Shown piece after piece: positions 1-12,462 of a stretch of 64,000 nucleotides of DNA. A program made the position numbers and the translations under genes. The notes beneath the pieces are model-generated. The model was not told the DNA's origin. It was given only the letters and a program-made list of their open reading frames with translations, and searched no databases. The stretch covers positions 70,981,169-71,045,168 of the forward strand of contig CM066988.1 in NCBI GenBank assembly GCA_033977485.1. The letters are read 5' to 3'. The DNA comes from Hydrangea macrophylla (taxonomy: Eukaryota; Streptophyta; Magnoliopsida; Cornales; Hydrangeaceae). Within the stretch, counting starts at the first letter, position 1. Each line of letters opens with the position of its first letter.

Positions 1-900
1 AATAAGTCCACGCGAAAGGGTAAGACCCACGATTCTTCTCTTCAATCGTGCGACCTTAATGCCTATATCGGCTCCACAAAATGGCACGGTGACCACGTGC
101 TCCTTCTGACCCAAATAAGCAACTTAACATGCTCAAATACATATCACCATACTCGCGGTAATCAAAACATATCACTGTGCTATTGAGCCTACTTATCAAT
201 ATAAATGCCCAATATGAACTACACAATATATCTCTAAGAATTAATACATGCTATTCACACAAAACATGAATACATGTCAAGAAATCATTCCAAAAACATA
301 GTTGAATCACTCACCTCTGAATAACGCTCCTAAACTTTGATTCCAAAGAAAACCCGTGCACAAAGAACGTGCAGAAGTCCGTCTAGTACGATTCCTATGG
401 ATCAAAGTTCCATTTATCAACTTTTATGAAAAAATCTAGAAAACAACTTTTCCAAAAACTTGGCCAAACAAGCCCTAACATATATCAAAATGAAGCTCTT
501 ACCTCGAGGAGCTCAAATATGAAATCTGGGATAAAACAGACTGACGGAAGGTCGTCGTTTGGCGTCGCAAAGCTCTAAGCTCCAAAATCTCCCTCTAGCC
601 CCCTTTTTGGAATTTTAGGTTAAGAGTTATGAAAATATCTCAACCATCTCTATCTATATATAGGCAAAACTCTCAGGAATTACGTTTACCTCCCCACGAG
701 TTTTCAAATCTCCTAATCAGTCTCTGAAACTTTTTATACAGCTTATTCACAGTTTTACGAGTGAAACTTCGAAATTATAAAAGTTTTCGACTAAGTTTTG
801 TTTGGTTGCTAAAACGCGAATTTCTACATGACGTTTCCGAAGTTGCTAATTAGCCTACCAAATTAATAGCGTGTTCATTCGTTCTCACCAGGATACTAAA
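1..900 (-). mobile_element. Partial long LTR of a chromovirus-type (Ty3/gypsy) element, minus orientation
   Basis: No coding capacity is seen. Read on the minus strand, a TATA-like stretch lies at about 648-657 and is followed about 150 bp later by a GAGGTAAG splice-donor-like site near 503-510. The same TATA-then-donor order occurs in three other long LTRs of this window. About 30 bases near 105-135 match, in reverse complement, the plus-strand LTR at 24001-24030. The LTR runs off the left edge, and its right boundary is not marked by a clear TGT...ACA end. Assignment rests on comparison within the window. Confidence 0.5.
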
Positions 901-1194
901 ACTAACAACAAATATAAATTCTAAAACAGAAAATAATACAGATATTGAAATACACAGGTAAACATTTATTTCCAAATAACATTTAAAGTGCTCCACAATA
1001 ACCATCTCATACTCGGAGAGACGTCAAAACATCACAACATTCAATCACTACAGTCTCAGAGGGTTCTCTAATACAGACACCCAAATCAACTCGTGAGTCA
1101 AAACTCACCCAAACATGTGTCATAAGATACGCCACATCACATTATCATGCATGATAATGTAATGCAATGCAATAACACAAATGTTGTGTTATAC

Positions 1195-1545
1195 TAACGA
1201 AATGTCATCTTAGTCCATGACCGAGACATGAGAGATCTGACAGAGGCTAAGGGCATGATCATGTTAGTCCAAGACCGAGACTGAGGGTTAAGCCGATGCT
1301 ATCATCTTAGTCCAATAGAGGCTAAAGGGATATTAGCTTAGTCCATGACCGAGACGGGAAGTCCAATAGAGGCTACAGGAATATGTCACTTTAGTCCATG
1401 ACCGAGACTGAGAGAGATACATCATGAACGTAGTCCGATAGAGGCTAAAGGGATATCGCTTTAGTCCAAGACCGGGACAGGGAATTCCGACAGAGGCTAA
1501 GGGATATGTCACTTTAGTCCATGACCAAGACTAAGATGTATATGC
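1195..1545. repeat. Diverged tandem repeat, units of about 55-65 bp
   Basis: The words TTAGTCCATGACCGAGAC and AGAGGCTAAGGGATAT alternate at least five times with changes in spacing. Comparable short tandem blocks occur near 22520-22735, 46830-47110 and 54230-54380, in or next to chromovirus-type LTRs, so this block probably belongs to such an LTR or leader. Confidence 0.7.
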
Positions 1546-1559
1546 TGCGAAAGAAAAAT

Positions 1560-2553
1560 ATATGGGCATGTTGGCAAAAATAGATCAAGGAGGTGTGGCA
1601 GTAAAGTTGGGACTTTGTGTCGAGTTTGATGAGTTCTTAATGTATTGGGCTACGGGCCAGGATAGTAAAGTAAGAAGTAAAGCTATGTGCTAGATGTGGA
1701 TACAAAAGTCCATGTTATGATGAAGATTGGTTGGGACGATGTTGTTATAGTGAGTTGGTGCATGCATGAGTATGAACAACGAGATGATTATTTAATGATG
1801 TTGGTTTATATACTGCATATCTGTGGATACTTTGCTAGTATTTGCATTCACTCAGCTTGTGTAGTTGACGGCATTTTATGCCGCTGGATATTCGATGTCC
1901 AGCTGGCCAGGGTTATGAGATCGCAGGTGAGCAGTACGTGGCTAGGGGCTACGAGGATGAAGCCTACTATGATGAAGGCTACACTGGAGATGACTACTAT
2001 GCGAGCTGAAGACCTGGAGCTTCACGATAGATAGTTTATGTTCATGTGTTAGAGACTGCTGCAATAGTTAAGTTTGCAATCGGCATATGTTGCTTTAATA
2101 CTTATTTATGCTTTCGCAAATACTCATGGTTTGTAATAAGTTAGTAATGCACTATGATTTTGTTTATCGAACATAGAATTTCCAAATGCGTGGTTTGAAT
2201 CATTACTCTAATGGTTAGACTTTAATTTATGGACAATATGGTTACTTTCAACTGTCATGGTCTACGGGTCCAAAAAGGAATTTATTTTCTCTATTTTTGC
2301 TACTGCAGGATGTGACATCTATTGTTTGAGATCTCCAAAGCACTCGACTGGGTCCCCGCTACAGTCGACTGGTTTGCTTCTTTCCAAAAGGGAGTACTTC
2401 TACAAGTGTTTTAACGATTAAACCTTTTTTAAACTCTAGAATTGTGGTTTCTACTTATCATATTCCACTGCTATTCACCTTTAATAGAATTGGTTGAACC
2501 TCGGTAGTGTGCCATGTGTCCTATTTCTGCACATAGCGGGATGGGTCGTGACA
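1560..2553 (+). mobile_element. 3' part of a long chromovirus-type LTR, plus orientation
   Basis: The right edge ends GGGTCGTGACA at 2553, an LTR-like CA terminus. The last 210 bp resemble the end of the LTR at 22942-24977: two CGACTGG-containing near-palindromes (2341-2350 and 2362-2371), then a stretch resembling GTGCCATGTGTCC. The left edge is not defined. A 115-codon open frame inside (1687-2034) has no recognisable domain and is not called as a gene. Confidence 0.45.
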
Positions 2554-4188
2554 GAGAGGACACAAATACATATAACCTAAATTATATAAGGTAAAAGTAA
2601 ATAATGTACTCTCAAAAGGTGGTGAATTTAGCAAAAAAGTTGGTGAATTTAGCCCCACCCTTTGAGAATTAGCCTTTATTTAAAATTTCAATTAGGATAG
2701 GTTGGATAACTTTAGATTTGTTTCGTTTTATTTGGATTAGTCCTCTTACTATTATTAATGGGTCATGGTGGAGGCACCCAAAAATTCTATTAACAACTTT
2801 AAATGCTTTTTCAAGTACCAAACTCTTGAATATTACATTCCCCAATTTCAATTATATATATATATATATTTGTATACAAACATGTATAAATATGCACCAT
2901 CTTGAAATTTAGTTCTTTGAGGTTATATTGAAAATCCCAAACTAGATGAAATTTAACTAGTTTTACATCATTATTGAAATGTAGTTCAATCACTTCATGA
3001 TTATTAACTCTTGGCTCTTGCAACTAGTATTTCTTGTACTATATTACCCTAAAATTGTATCCATTAATTTGGGAATGTAATTTTGATTTGCAAAGACTAG
3101 AAGTGGTTGTCTCCTTATATGTATATATATGTCTGGGTTAGAGAAATTACTCTTCTATCCACCTTCCTACTCTGTCATTTGCTCTTGTATTTATCAATGT
3201 CCTGTAATCTGTTAGCATGGCTCTAATTTTCATATCTTTTGTTTTAGGTATTTTTTTAATTAAAGGAACAATTGGGTTCTTATTAACATCTAAGTCCACA
3301 ATATATTTGAATTACAACTAAGTCTTTCTCTATAAGTTTTATTTAGGAAGGAGTAAAAAATTACTCTTTGGAATCGAGAATGTCCATTTGCCCAAATTAG
3401 TCTACATTATATTTACATGTTTGCCATTTCCTTAAGATACCTAATCCACATTATAATTCTTGTATTGGTATATGGTACCACTATCACTAGCATAACATGT
3501 AGTACAATCATCAAAGCAAACAACCAAAAAGAATTGCAAACTTTTTTTTTTTAACACCTAATGGTGTAAAAGTTTGTTACGAATAAAGTTAGAGTCATGC
3601 TATATATGGTTACCATATTTGGGACTCAAAATGCTATGGGAGTGGTATCACTTGTAACTTGTAAGATTCTGGTATCACTAACGCTATATAACATGTGGTA
3701 CAATCATCAAAGTATTTGGAAACCAAATAATACAATTTTATAACACCTGCTTCCTTCGATAGTGATCTGCTCGGACACAAATACAAAGCTAACATTACTT
3801 GTCTATGTAATTGACAACTTTAAAATTCATGACAATAACTACAGAACTGAAGATGAATAAATTTATTATTGCTTCGTCAGCTATCATGTGCTGTAATGTG
3901 CTAAGCTTTTTAACTCTTTCCCAATGGAGAATTTATAGGCAGAGCTCACTTACGTATTACTCTCTTGCAATTGGATACTGAAATTCCACGTTTCTAGGAA
4001 TTTGTCACACCTAATTGTGTTTTTTTTAGTATTACTTCTAATTCTATTGGAAAACATGTTAGGATGTTACAAATTAAGCAAGTGACACATCATTTTTTGG
4101 AGCATAAAGTTTTGTTTTCTTGAGTTCTGTTTCCACTCTAACAGAAGTGTTGACGTATTTTATCTACATATATTGTTGTCCTTTACAA
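2554..4188. other. Intergenic, AT-rich, no gene seen
   Basis: Only short open frames without recognisable domains occur, plus a small (TA)n run near 2853-2870. I see no tRNA, rRNA or clear transposon end here. Confidence 0.6.
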
Positions 4189-4254
4189 CTGCGGAGAGAA
4201 AGAATAGCGGAAAGAATGAGGGATTTGCAGGAACTTGTTCCCAGCTGCAGCAAG
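4189..4254 (+). pseudogene. Isolated exon of a bHLH transcription factor (LRL/UNE12-like subfamily), relic
   Basis: The 66 bases translate to 22 residues beginning LRRERIAERM and ending LVPSCSK, which is the basic region and first helix of a plant bHLH domain (ERxR type DNA contacts). In the plant LRL/UNE12-like subfamily this segment is, from memory, its own 66-bp exon, so the length fits a real exon. A GT follows at 4255. The expected acceptor AG just before 4189 reads AA (ACAA then CTG), which would block splicing. The usual neighbours (the DPHSIAER exon upstream and the TDKASMLDEI exon downstream) were not found. I read it as a gene fragment rather than a working gene. Confidence 0.7.
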
Positions 4255-4471
4255 GTCTGTGCTATTTAATTGTTGCTAAGAAATATTTTGTCATCCTTGA
4301 GCTGTTTTTTGGTCTTCCATTTATTTATTAAAATTTTTTTTTGTGCTACTCTTTTGTTGCTTAGAAATTCTCTGTGTTCCTTGTTTGGTCTTTTGGCTCC
4401 TGAGTGTTGAATAGTTGGAGTCACCACATCCCATAGTCATAACTATATTTTCATTTCACCATTTCTAGGTA

Positions 4472-4560
4472 CCAACAATGCTAGGGGCACAAACAAATCT
4501 CACAAACACTTACACCCACAGTCTATCTCTCTCCTGGGTGGCGTTGTGGGGTCTGAATCC
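4472..4560. mobile_element. Half-length MITE flanked by an exact 9-bp target duplication
   Basis: TTCTAGGTA occurs at 4463-4471 and again at 4561-4569. The 89 bp between begin with AATGCTAGGGGCAC and contain the TCTATCTCTCTCCTGG core and the TGTGGGGTC turn found in the full MITEs at 58699 and 19506. The second arm of the hairpin is absent. Confidence 0.7.
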
Positions 4561-6719
4561 TTCTAGGTACAATGGTGGCAGCCCGACCCATGTTCAGATA
4601 TGGGATCAGTCATTTCCCAAAACGATATTGATGCTTATGTTTGTATTAAGTCCATTCCTCTAGTACTGTACATTGGTGGTACAACGTAAAAGACTTCCAA
4701 GTATCTCCTAATTAGATCAATGTAATTGTAAGTATTCTCTACCTCTTCTACACCTGCAGGCCCTAATTTCATTTAGAACCCTAAAAGATTTCTATCAGAT
4801 CTACGGTTTATTATGTAATTCAATCGTTAAAGTCTTAGATTCTCCTATTCCAATCTCATTTTTGTAAATTCTATAACCACACCAGTACATGCGATGGTCG
4901 TCTGCTAATGCTACAAGGTACGAGTCTTCCTTCTCTTTGCATGCATGTGGAAGCATACAAATACACACATAGATGTGGATTGGTAAATCATTTGGGATTC
5001 AGGGACCTTGTTTCATAAGGGTTTGTTTGGTTTGCTGAGTTGGAGAAAGGAAAGATGTTTGCGGAGTTAGAGAAAGAAAAGAACTTTGCGGGTTTCTTCT
5101 TCTTCTTTCTTTTTTCTCCTTCCCTTTTAACTGCAGATTTTTATCCTCTCTTTTGCAGTAACTATGATTTTTTTTTCTCTCTCTGGAGCATCATACTTAA
5201 GCATAAGCACCCAAGATGTTTTTTTTTTAAGGTGTTTTGAATTTTTTGCCTTTGCTTTCTAAAGATTGCAAGAAGGTCTTTGAACACAAAGCACTTCACA
5301 TGTTCTTTGAAAGCATCACGTGTATATACTAGCAATGCCAGTATGCTAGGAACGTGCAATTTGTTCACTTGCAAAGGATTAAATAGCTAAATTTACCCTT
5401 TTTTTCCTTGGCAAATTTGTGTAATCAAAAATTAATTCTTCATGTGTAAGTATTTACCTTTGTTTTTTTTGCTCCGTGCATTAACAGAGACACTTTCAGC
5501 CATTGGATTAACAATTACATGGTATGGTACTAATCTTATTCCTTTTGAATATTGTGTTGTTAGCTTTTTTGGACATATGGTTGTGACAAAGCCAATTTGT
5601 TACATCATTTTTTCATGTTTTATCACTGCTAAATTCTAGTGTATTAGTTGTGGTACATTTGCAACAATATATAGATAAACTACTGAAGGTTTATCATCCA
5701 TGTCAACAATATATAGATAAACCGTTGTTTTTTTTTTTTTTTAAAGACTTAACACTAGCTTTTGGAGATATTTAGGGAAATTGCATATTTGCATCTTCCG
5801 CCATTGACAAATCTGGTTGATTCCAAGTGAATGTGATTTGTTCTGTGATAATATCTTTGCTGGATATTTGCTTGGAAGATGTTCTCATTCTTGAGAGATT
5901 CAGATGTTCCACCAGAGCAGATCACAAAGCTCAAACCACATGTTGTGACTGTCTTTGCCATGGTTAGTCAATTGTCTTTAGACAACTACTTTAGGATGAT
6001 TTCTTCATTTTGAGGCCCGGATAATTGACTATATTAGAGTGATGAAATCATGAAATATATAATATATATCTTTAATTATTCTACTCCCATAATAAATTGA
6101 AACGAGAACATTTAAGCATTAATCTTTTTTGTCAATGAAGCACCGATACTTCAAAAATAGTGACGTACCGACACACGCCCGACACTTCAAAACCAGGTCC
6201 CTTGCATGTTTTCTTTCTGGGTACATTAAACATGCTTCCAAACACTTACGTCTGGGACTCTTTTTATGCAGTGAAATTGGTTTTATATGTTATTAACCAA
6301 TTTTGATGCTTCTCGAGGTTGAAGTGATTTTGCAAGCATTGGAATATGATACAACTAACTTTTAGGTTCCATTATGTACTTGTGTCCACTATTTCTTTAA
6401 TTTGACTTGATACTTTAAGCTTATCCTTTCGAATTTGGATTCTATGTACTCTTCGAATTTGAATTGGTGAAAGAATTTCAAATTTGGAATTTGTTATAGA
6501 TTGCGCTTGTTATGTTGTTTTTTTTTTTTTTTTTCAGATTAATATGCTTGTAAATTAGGTGTGAGTGTAAAATATAAATTAGGTGCAAATAAAAATTTGG
6601 GAGTATAGATGAACTTTTTGTTGTGTTGAGCTTGTTATTTTTGTGTTTGATATGCAATATTATGCTTGTCAATTGGGTGTAAATAAAAATTGGAAATCAT
6701 ATATGCAAATAAATTTTTT
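4561..6719. other. Intergenic, no intact gene seen
   Basis: AT-rich DNA with several poly(T) runs (5167, 5729, 6519). A possible orphan exon at 5891-5962 is reported under findings. No transposon ends or RNA genes were recognised. Confidence 0.5.
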
Positions 6720-7015
6720 TTTTTAATTTACTGAAATTTCTAACAGATACACCCATTAGCAAATCTTTTAGTAATTTATTTTTTTTCGGAATTACTAACG
6801 GGTATAACCGTTAGTAATCTTTCTCAAACTGTTAGTATTTAATTTAAAACTCTCAACAATTACTACCGGATATATTCGTTAGAAAATATAATTTTACTAA
6901 CAGAAATAACCATTAGAAAATCTATTAGCAACATTCCTCACACCCTATTCCTAATGGTTTTTTTTTTCCATTAGTAATATTTTTCATAACGGATATACTC
7001 GTTATAAACTTGCCC
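6720..7015. repeat. Cluster of short inverted repeats around TTACTAACGG/CCGTTAGTAA
   Basis: At about 6791-6818 ATTACTAACGG and CCGTTAGTAAT form an 11-bp inverted repeat around GTATAA. Degraded versions recur near 6730-6775, 6855-6885, 6895-6925 and 6970-7005. Repeats of this sort often make up the subterminal regions of CACTA-type DNA transposons, but no CACTA terminus was found, so class is open. Confidence 0.5.
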
Positions 7016-7727
7016 ATATGGTGTAGTGGGTTGTCATATTCGGGTTGAACCCCATGAGGCTGAGTCCAAGTTGTATTCGGGTTGAACCCTTGAGGCTGAT
7101 TCCGATTACAACTTGCTCCCCACATTTTGGTTGACCCCTTTAGGCCTAGTGCAATTATAACCCGGTCCAAACCTGCCCATTTACCACATCTATAACGATA
7201 ACGATTTGTGTCATACTTGATAGTCTCTCACAACCAATTGTTTTATTAAATATATATTAAAATACATGCTTACAAACTTATCATATATTTTATACAAACA
7301 GCACCCTATGGATCTCTTAAGTATTCCACTTCCCACTAACACCCTAATTTTAAAAACTAATACACATAGCCACATCTGCTTTGAAAATCCAGTGCTTAAA
7401 GAGGGAGATGCAAGAAATTAAATCCGGGTAAAAAAGGGTGGGACACATTATTTTCTCAATCCACTTTTTGTTGCATGCACTCCACAGACATGCTAGTGTT
7501 CTTTACGATCCCGTCTGGCAACAACTTATGCTTTTGTGATTAACTTGTAAAAAAACTATTCCTTGCGAGGCTAGTTTCAAATGTATGCGATTATGAACTC
7601 CAAAAGTTGTTGTCAAACGGGTTTGAAAATAAATTCTTCACTAGCACAAAGTGCAAGCAATAAAAAGTAGAGTATATAATAAAACTACCCACAAGAAAAC
7701 CTTACAGAAAAAAAGTGAAAAGTTTTC

Positions 7728-10700
7728 TTATGCGAGTTGAAATAATTTTCTGAGGGCATTGCTTTTGGAGAAATAATTCCCAAGGGAATTGCTTTTCCTA
7801 CATGTCTCAGTCAAAACATCCTTCTGGTTGTCCCTTTGAGGAATTATTTGATCAGAGGGTGTGATTGATTCATTGACTAAAATCACTCCTTGCTTTTGTA
7901 TGTACTCCCATTTGTCTTGAAAGAGGTAGAAAAAAGCCATGAAAGAGACTTGACATGTGAAAAGGATGCTCCAAAGTATAATACTTCTTGAGGTTCTCTT
8001 GTTGTAAGCTTTTAAACCTGTGTAGATGTTGAGAATTCCTACTAGAGAAATTGTTGTTCCAAGTGACCAATGCACAAAATACCATAAACTTCTTCCTTTA
8101 CTTCCCCTACAAAAAAAAAGTAAAATATAAAGTGTAAATTACACTAACATCCCCGGAAGTATCTAACAAATATTGGTACCACGCCCTCATTTTCTAGAGG
8201 GGAAAAAAATTGTGTTGGTAGAAAAATGCAAGCAATTTCAAAGAGAAAAAGGTAAATGTTCTTCAGAAATTGAAACGATTTATTTTGTAGTTATTACATA
8301 AATATTTTGACAGACAAATTAATGACTTGGATACATATTCCCTACTATTTGGGGATGAGATTGATTTATGTGTACTTTGTATAGACAGCGCTTGCTTATA
8401 TGGAGTAATATGGCCTTGTAACAATACAAAATGTGCATAATGAAGAAAATGTACCTAGCTAAGGTCCTGTTTGGAATTACTTTTTAGACGCACATTTGAG
8501 TCCAAGCGTGCTTTTAAGTTTCAAAATGCATATATTAGCCGGTTTGGATAAATTCTAATAAGTACTTTAAACGAGTCTAGAGTGTTTAAGCCCAAAACTT
8601 TAATTCTAGTAGTACCATTGGTATTAAGACTTCTACTTTTGCTTTTGCCTAAATACAAAAGCTACATTCAATCCAAATGGGCCCTAAAATCTAGTCCATA
8701 TGATCTGACTCTCCATTATGCTAGATGTGACTTTTAAAATTGACTTTAAGGAATCGCTAAGGCTAGCATATATTAAATGGGATAATGTGAATTTTCTATT
8801 TTTTTTTTGTTTGAAAAATAAACTACCTCCGAGGCCTGCGAATTCCACTTAAGGCTTGCACCCAAATTGCAATATATAGAGCTAGACCAACTCTTTGATG
8901 GTTGTTGTTGAATAAGTTCTCAAAGTTTTTTAGTGATAGAATTGCTCCAGCAGTGGCAAGCAGCACTGAAAGCATCTGTTCAATGGGAAAGAGAAATCCT
9001 AATTCAGAAATCACATAGATAAAGACACATTTCTAATTATTGTTGGAATTTTTTTGGTTTCTCAAAATACAAATATATAGTAATTATTGTTTTACACATT
9101 GTTAGAATCAAACGATTCGAGATTCGACTCATACGATTTTGATAAGAGTTTCATATATAAAAAAAAAACGATTCAAATCATACACATGAATCGAAAATCG
9201 CATCGATCTATCTAAATCGTTCTATTCATGGACGATTCATGATTCAATTCACCCAATTCATACATATTTTGAGTATACTCTTCACGTGTATTTGTTCATG
9301 CATTATTAATACAATTTCTACATACAAAGCATCTGCCTTCATGGAAAGGAATATGTGACTAGTCAGATAATGTCAAGATTTTTATTAGGAAATTAGCATT
9401 ACATATAGTGCCATTCAATCATGCATGGTTTTATGTTCCTTTTTGCTATTGACATCCATGCGCTTTAGTTTAAAGTACATGGCGATTATGTGCCATAAAT
9501 CAACAATAATGATACACTCACATCTCCAACCACATCCTTGCTTTAAATGCATGTACCCTGTGCTATGTAAGTGGTGCACAGAAAAGTGTGAAAAAATCAA
9601 ACAACACAAGATATATGCATTTAAAACATAGAATATGATTGAAGATGTGGTTGAAGATGTGAGTGTATCATTATTAATAAATCAAAATCGATCCATGCGT
9701 TCATTTGAACACGGTACAAAGTACATGAGATATAAGATGTATTTAAACTTATTTTTCTTTTTTTAAACATAGTGCCTTCCAGTTATTATGGCCCCATGGG
9801 TATATCATCTGTGTCTGTTAACTCTGTTGCACATATGGTGGGTCGTATGTGATTTAATAACTAAGTTTATTATGGTATCTGGTACTCCGAGAATTATTTT
9901 TGGTAGTTGCCAAATTACCAGCTTTATACTCAAATTTTATAGGGTGTGTAAGTGGAGTGTGTAACAAACTAATATACCAAAATTGGTGCACTTGCCAGAG
10001 ATACATACTAATATTTCACCCTTTTATTTCTTGGCATAACTAATATATTACCCATAAGCCTACTGCCTACCAGACCTTAAAATTTGACAAATCATGATTT
10101 TTTGGATTAGCATTTATAATCAATCCATTACCTCATTAGAGTTCATTGTCTAGAATTTCTGAATGGCGCTAACAAACTGTGGGCTGGGTTTAATAAGCTA
10201 GAAAAATCAATGTGGCCCAAAGAAATTTAACTTTGTCACAAGATCAATAAAGTTAAAGTGAGCTAATTAATAGCTATGATGATGTTGCAAATTAAAAAAG
10301 ATCAAGCTTTCAATGATAACATCTCATGACCCTAACTAACGTAACATTATTATTCATGACTCATGAGCAAAAGATCTATCCAAAAAAGGCTAAAATATGA
10401 AGTATACCCTTGAAGTTTTGTTCATGTCTCATTTTAGTCCCTATAGTTTATATTGTATAAAGAGTAATATTTGGGACACAACTTTCATACAACTTTCATA
10501 CAACCTCTCTAAAAGATGTGTCTATCTCTCTCCTGTGATGTCACTGGACTCCACAGTAACACAGGAAAGAGATAGACACATCTTTTGGAGAGGTTGTATG
10601 AAAGTTGTATGAAAGTTGTGCCCCAAGTATTACCCTTGTATAAATTTAGTCCTCATAGGTTTTAAATAGAAGTAATATATACGGTCCAAACGTCCCATTT

Positions 10701-12409
10701 TATCAGAAAATTTGACGGAATTCACTCACTGTTATACACAACGCTGATAGGCTTGTGAGAGATTGGTGTTCTTTGTTTTTTTTTTTTCCTTAAAAACCGT
10801 GACAGTGCATCTAATGTGAGTAATTAAATTTTGTAAACTTTTTTAATAGAATTAGACATTTTGACCACGTTGCTTCTATTTAAAGACTCCAGAGACTAAA
10901 TAGATGCAATTGAAACTAAAGATACTAAAATGAGACATGGATAAAACTTAAGAGATATATTTTGTAATTAAGTCCCCCCAAAAAGTTAAAAGCGAAACGA
11001 CTAATGCATAAGTGACAATTTTGAGATTAAGTATAAATTTAATTTTTTTTGAGCAAGTATAATTATTGCTGCGCTTATTTGGAAACAAAAAAGGAGTTTT
11101 AACTGTCCCTATTATTTGGTGACTATTTTAAGGTACTTTTTCGGTGTCTTTGGAATCAGTTTAATTTCCATTGCACATTTGTCCCAAAACCCATATATTA
11201 GCTTGTTTGAATAAATTTTAGGAATACAGCTCCAAAAGTCTATTCTACCTTAAACAAGTCCGTAAGGGTTTCAGTACAAACGTGATGCAAGGAAAAATTA
11301 GGATTTTAAATGAATTTTTTTCTTCTAATTTCTACATGCCTTTGTGATTTGGGATCCTGCTTTTACATTTGCCTAAAATGCAAAAGCGACAGCGAATCCG
11401 AACGAGCCTCAACACTACTCAAAGACCTAACTGTAGAAGTTCAATGCATGATCTAGGCATTCAATGTGTATTCCTGAAAATTTCACGTTTCTATCAATCA
11501 ATAATTTTTTTTTTTTTTTTAAAAACAAAAACAGAAAACTCAAAACGACTTTTTGCTGTTTTCATTTTTTACCCAAAATTTGAAAACGTTTTTTAAAAAC
11601 AAAAAACAAAAACGTTACCAAACGTGTTTTCAATTTTCGTTTTTTAAAAAAACGAAAACAAAAACAGAAAACAGAAAACAGAAAACGACAACGTTACCAA
11701 ACGAGCCCTAATTTTGTTGTTTAATTTTGTAAAAGAATTTAATTTAATGAAATTATTGATCAAGAACAAACAAAGAGCATACCTGCAAAATAGCATGGAG
11801 ATACATGAGAACCTTGAGTTTTCTCCTACTTCCCACTCTGTTGGAAATTCTAATTGTAAGTATCCCAACAGGCATTAAAAATCCCATTGATGCCCATAAC
11901 AGAAGCCCATGAATTATAATATCAAATGCCATCTTAGAGCTCACCTATATTAGTTACTAAAAAAAATAGTTAATACCTAGCAATGAACACACACACAGAC
12001 ACTCCACTACATATGTACCCACAGTAAGAAAAAAAGGAGGAGGGGGGGGGGGAATAAGGCTCTGTTTGGTTTGCGAATTTAGTGAAGGAAAAGAAAACGG
12101 AAAGGAAAACAATTTTCCTAATGTTTTCCCTTAGATTTTAATCTATAGTTAAATAACATTAGAAACAATTTATTTATTTATTTTTTTAAGATATGATAGA
12201 AAATCAAGAATTAAAGAAGGCAAATGACTCCCAAGCTTCAAAAATATTGCTAATTAATTCACCCCTTTTTTCTTTTCGAACTAATTTTTTTCGGTGTTTT
12301 CCTTATTATCCAAACAAAAAAATTGTTTTCCTTTTAAATTTTTTTTCCCTCCCCTTTCCCAAACTAAATCTATTAATTAACCAAATAGAGCGTAGGGGAA
12401 GGAAAAAAG

Positions 12410-12462
<53 letters not shown>

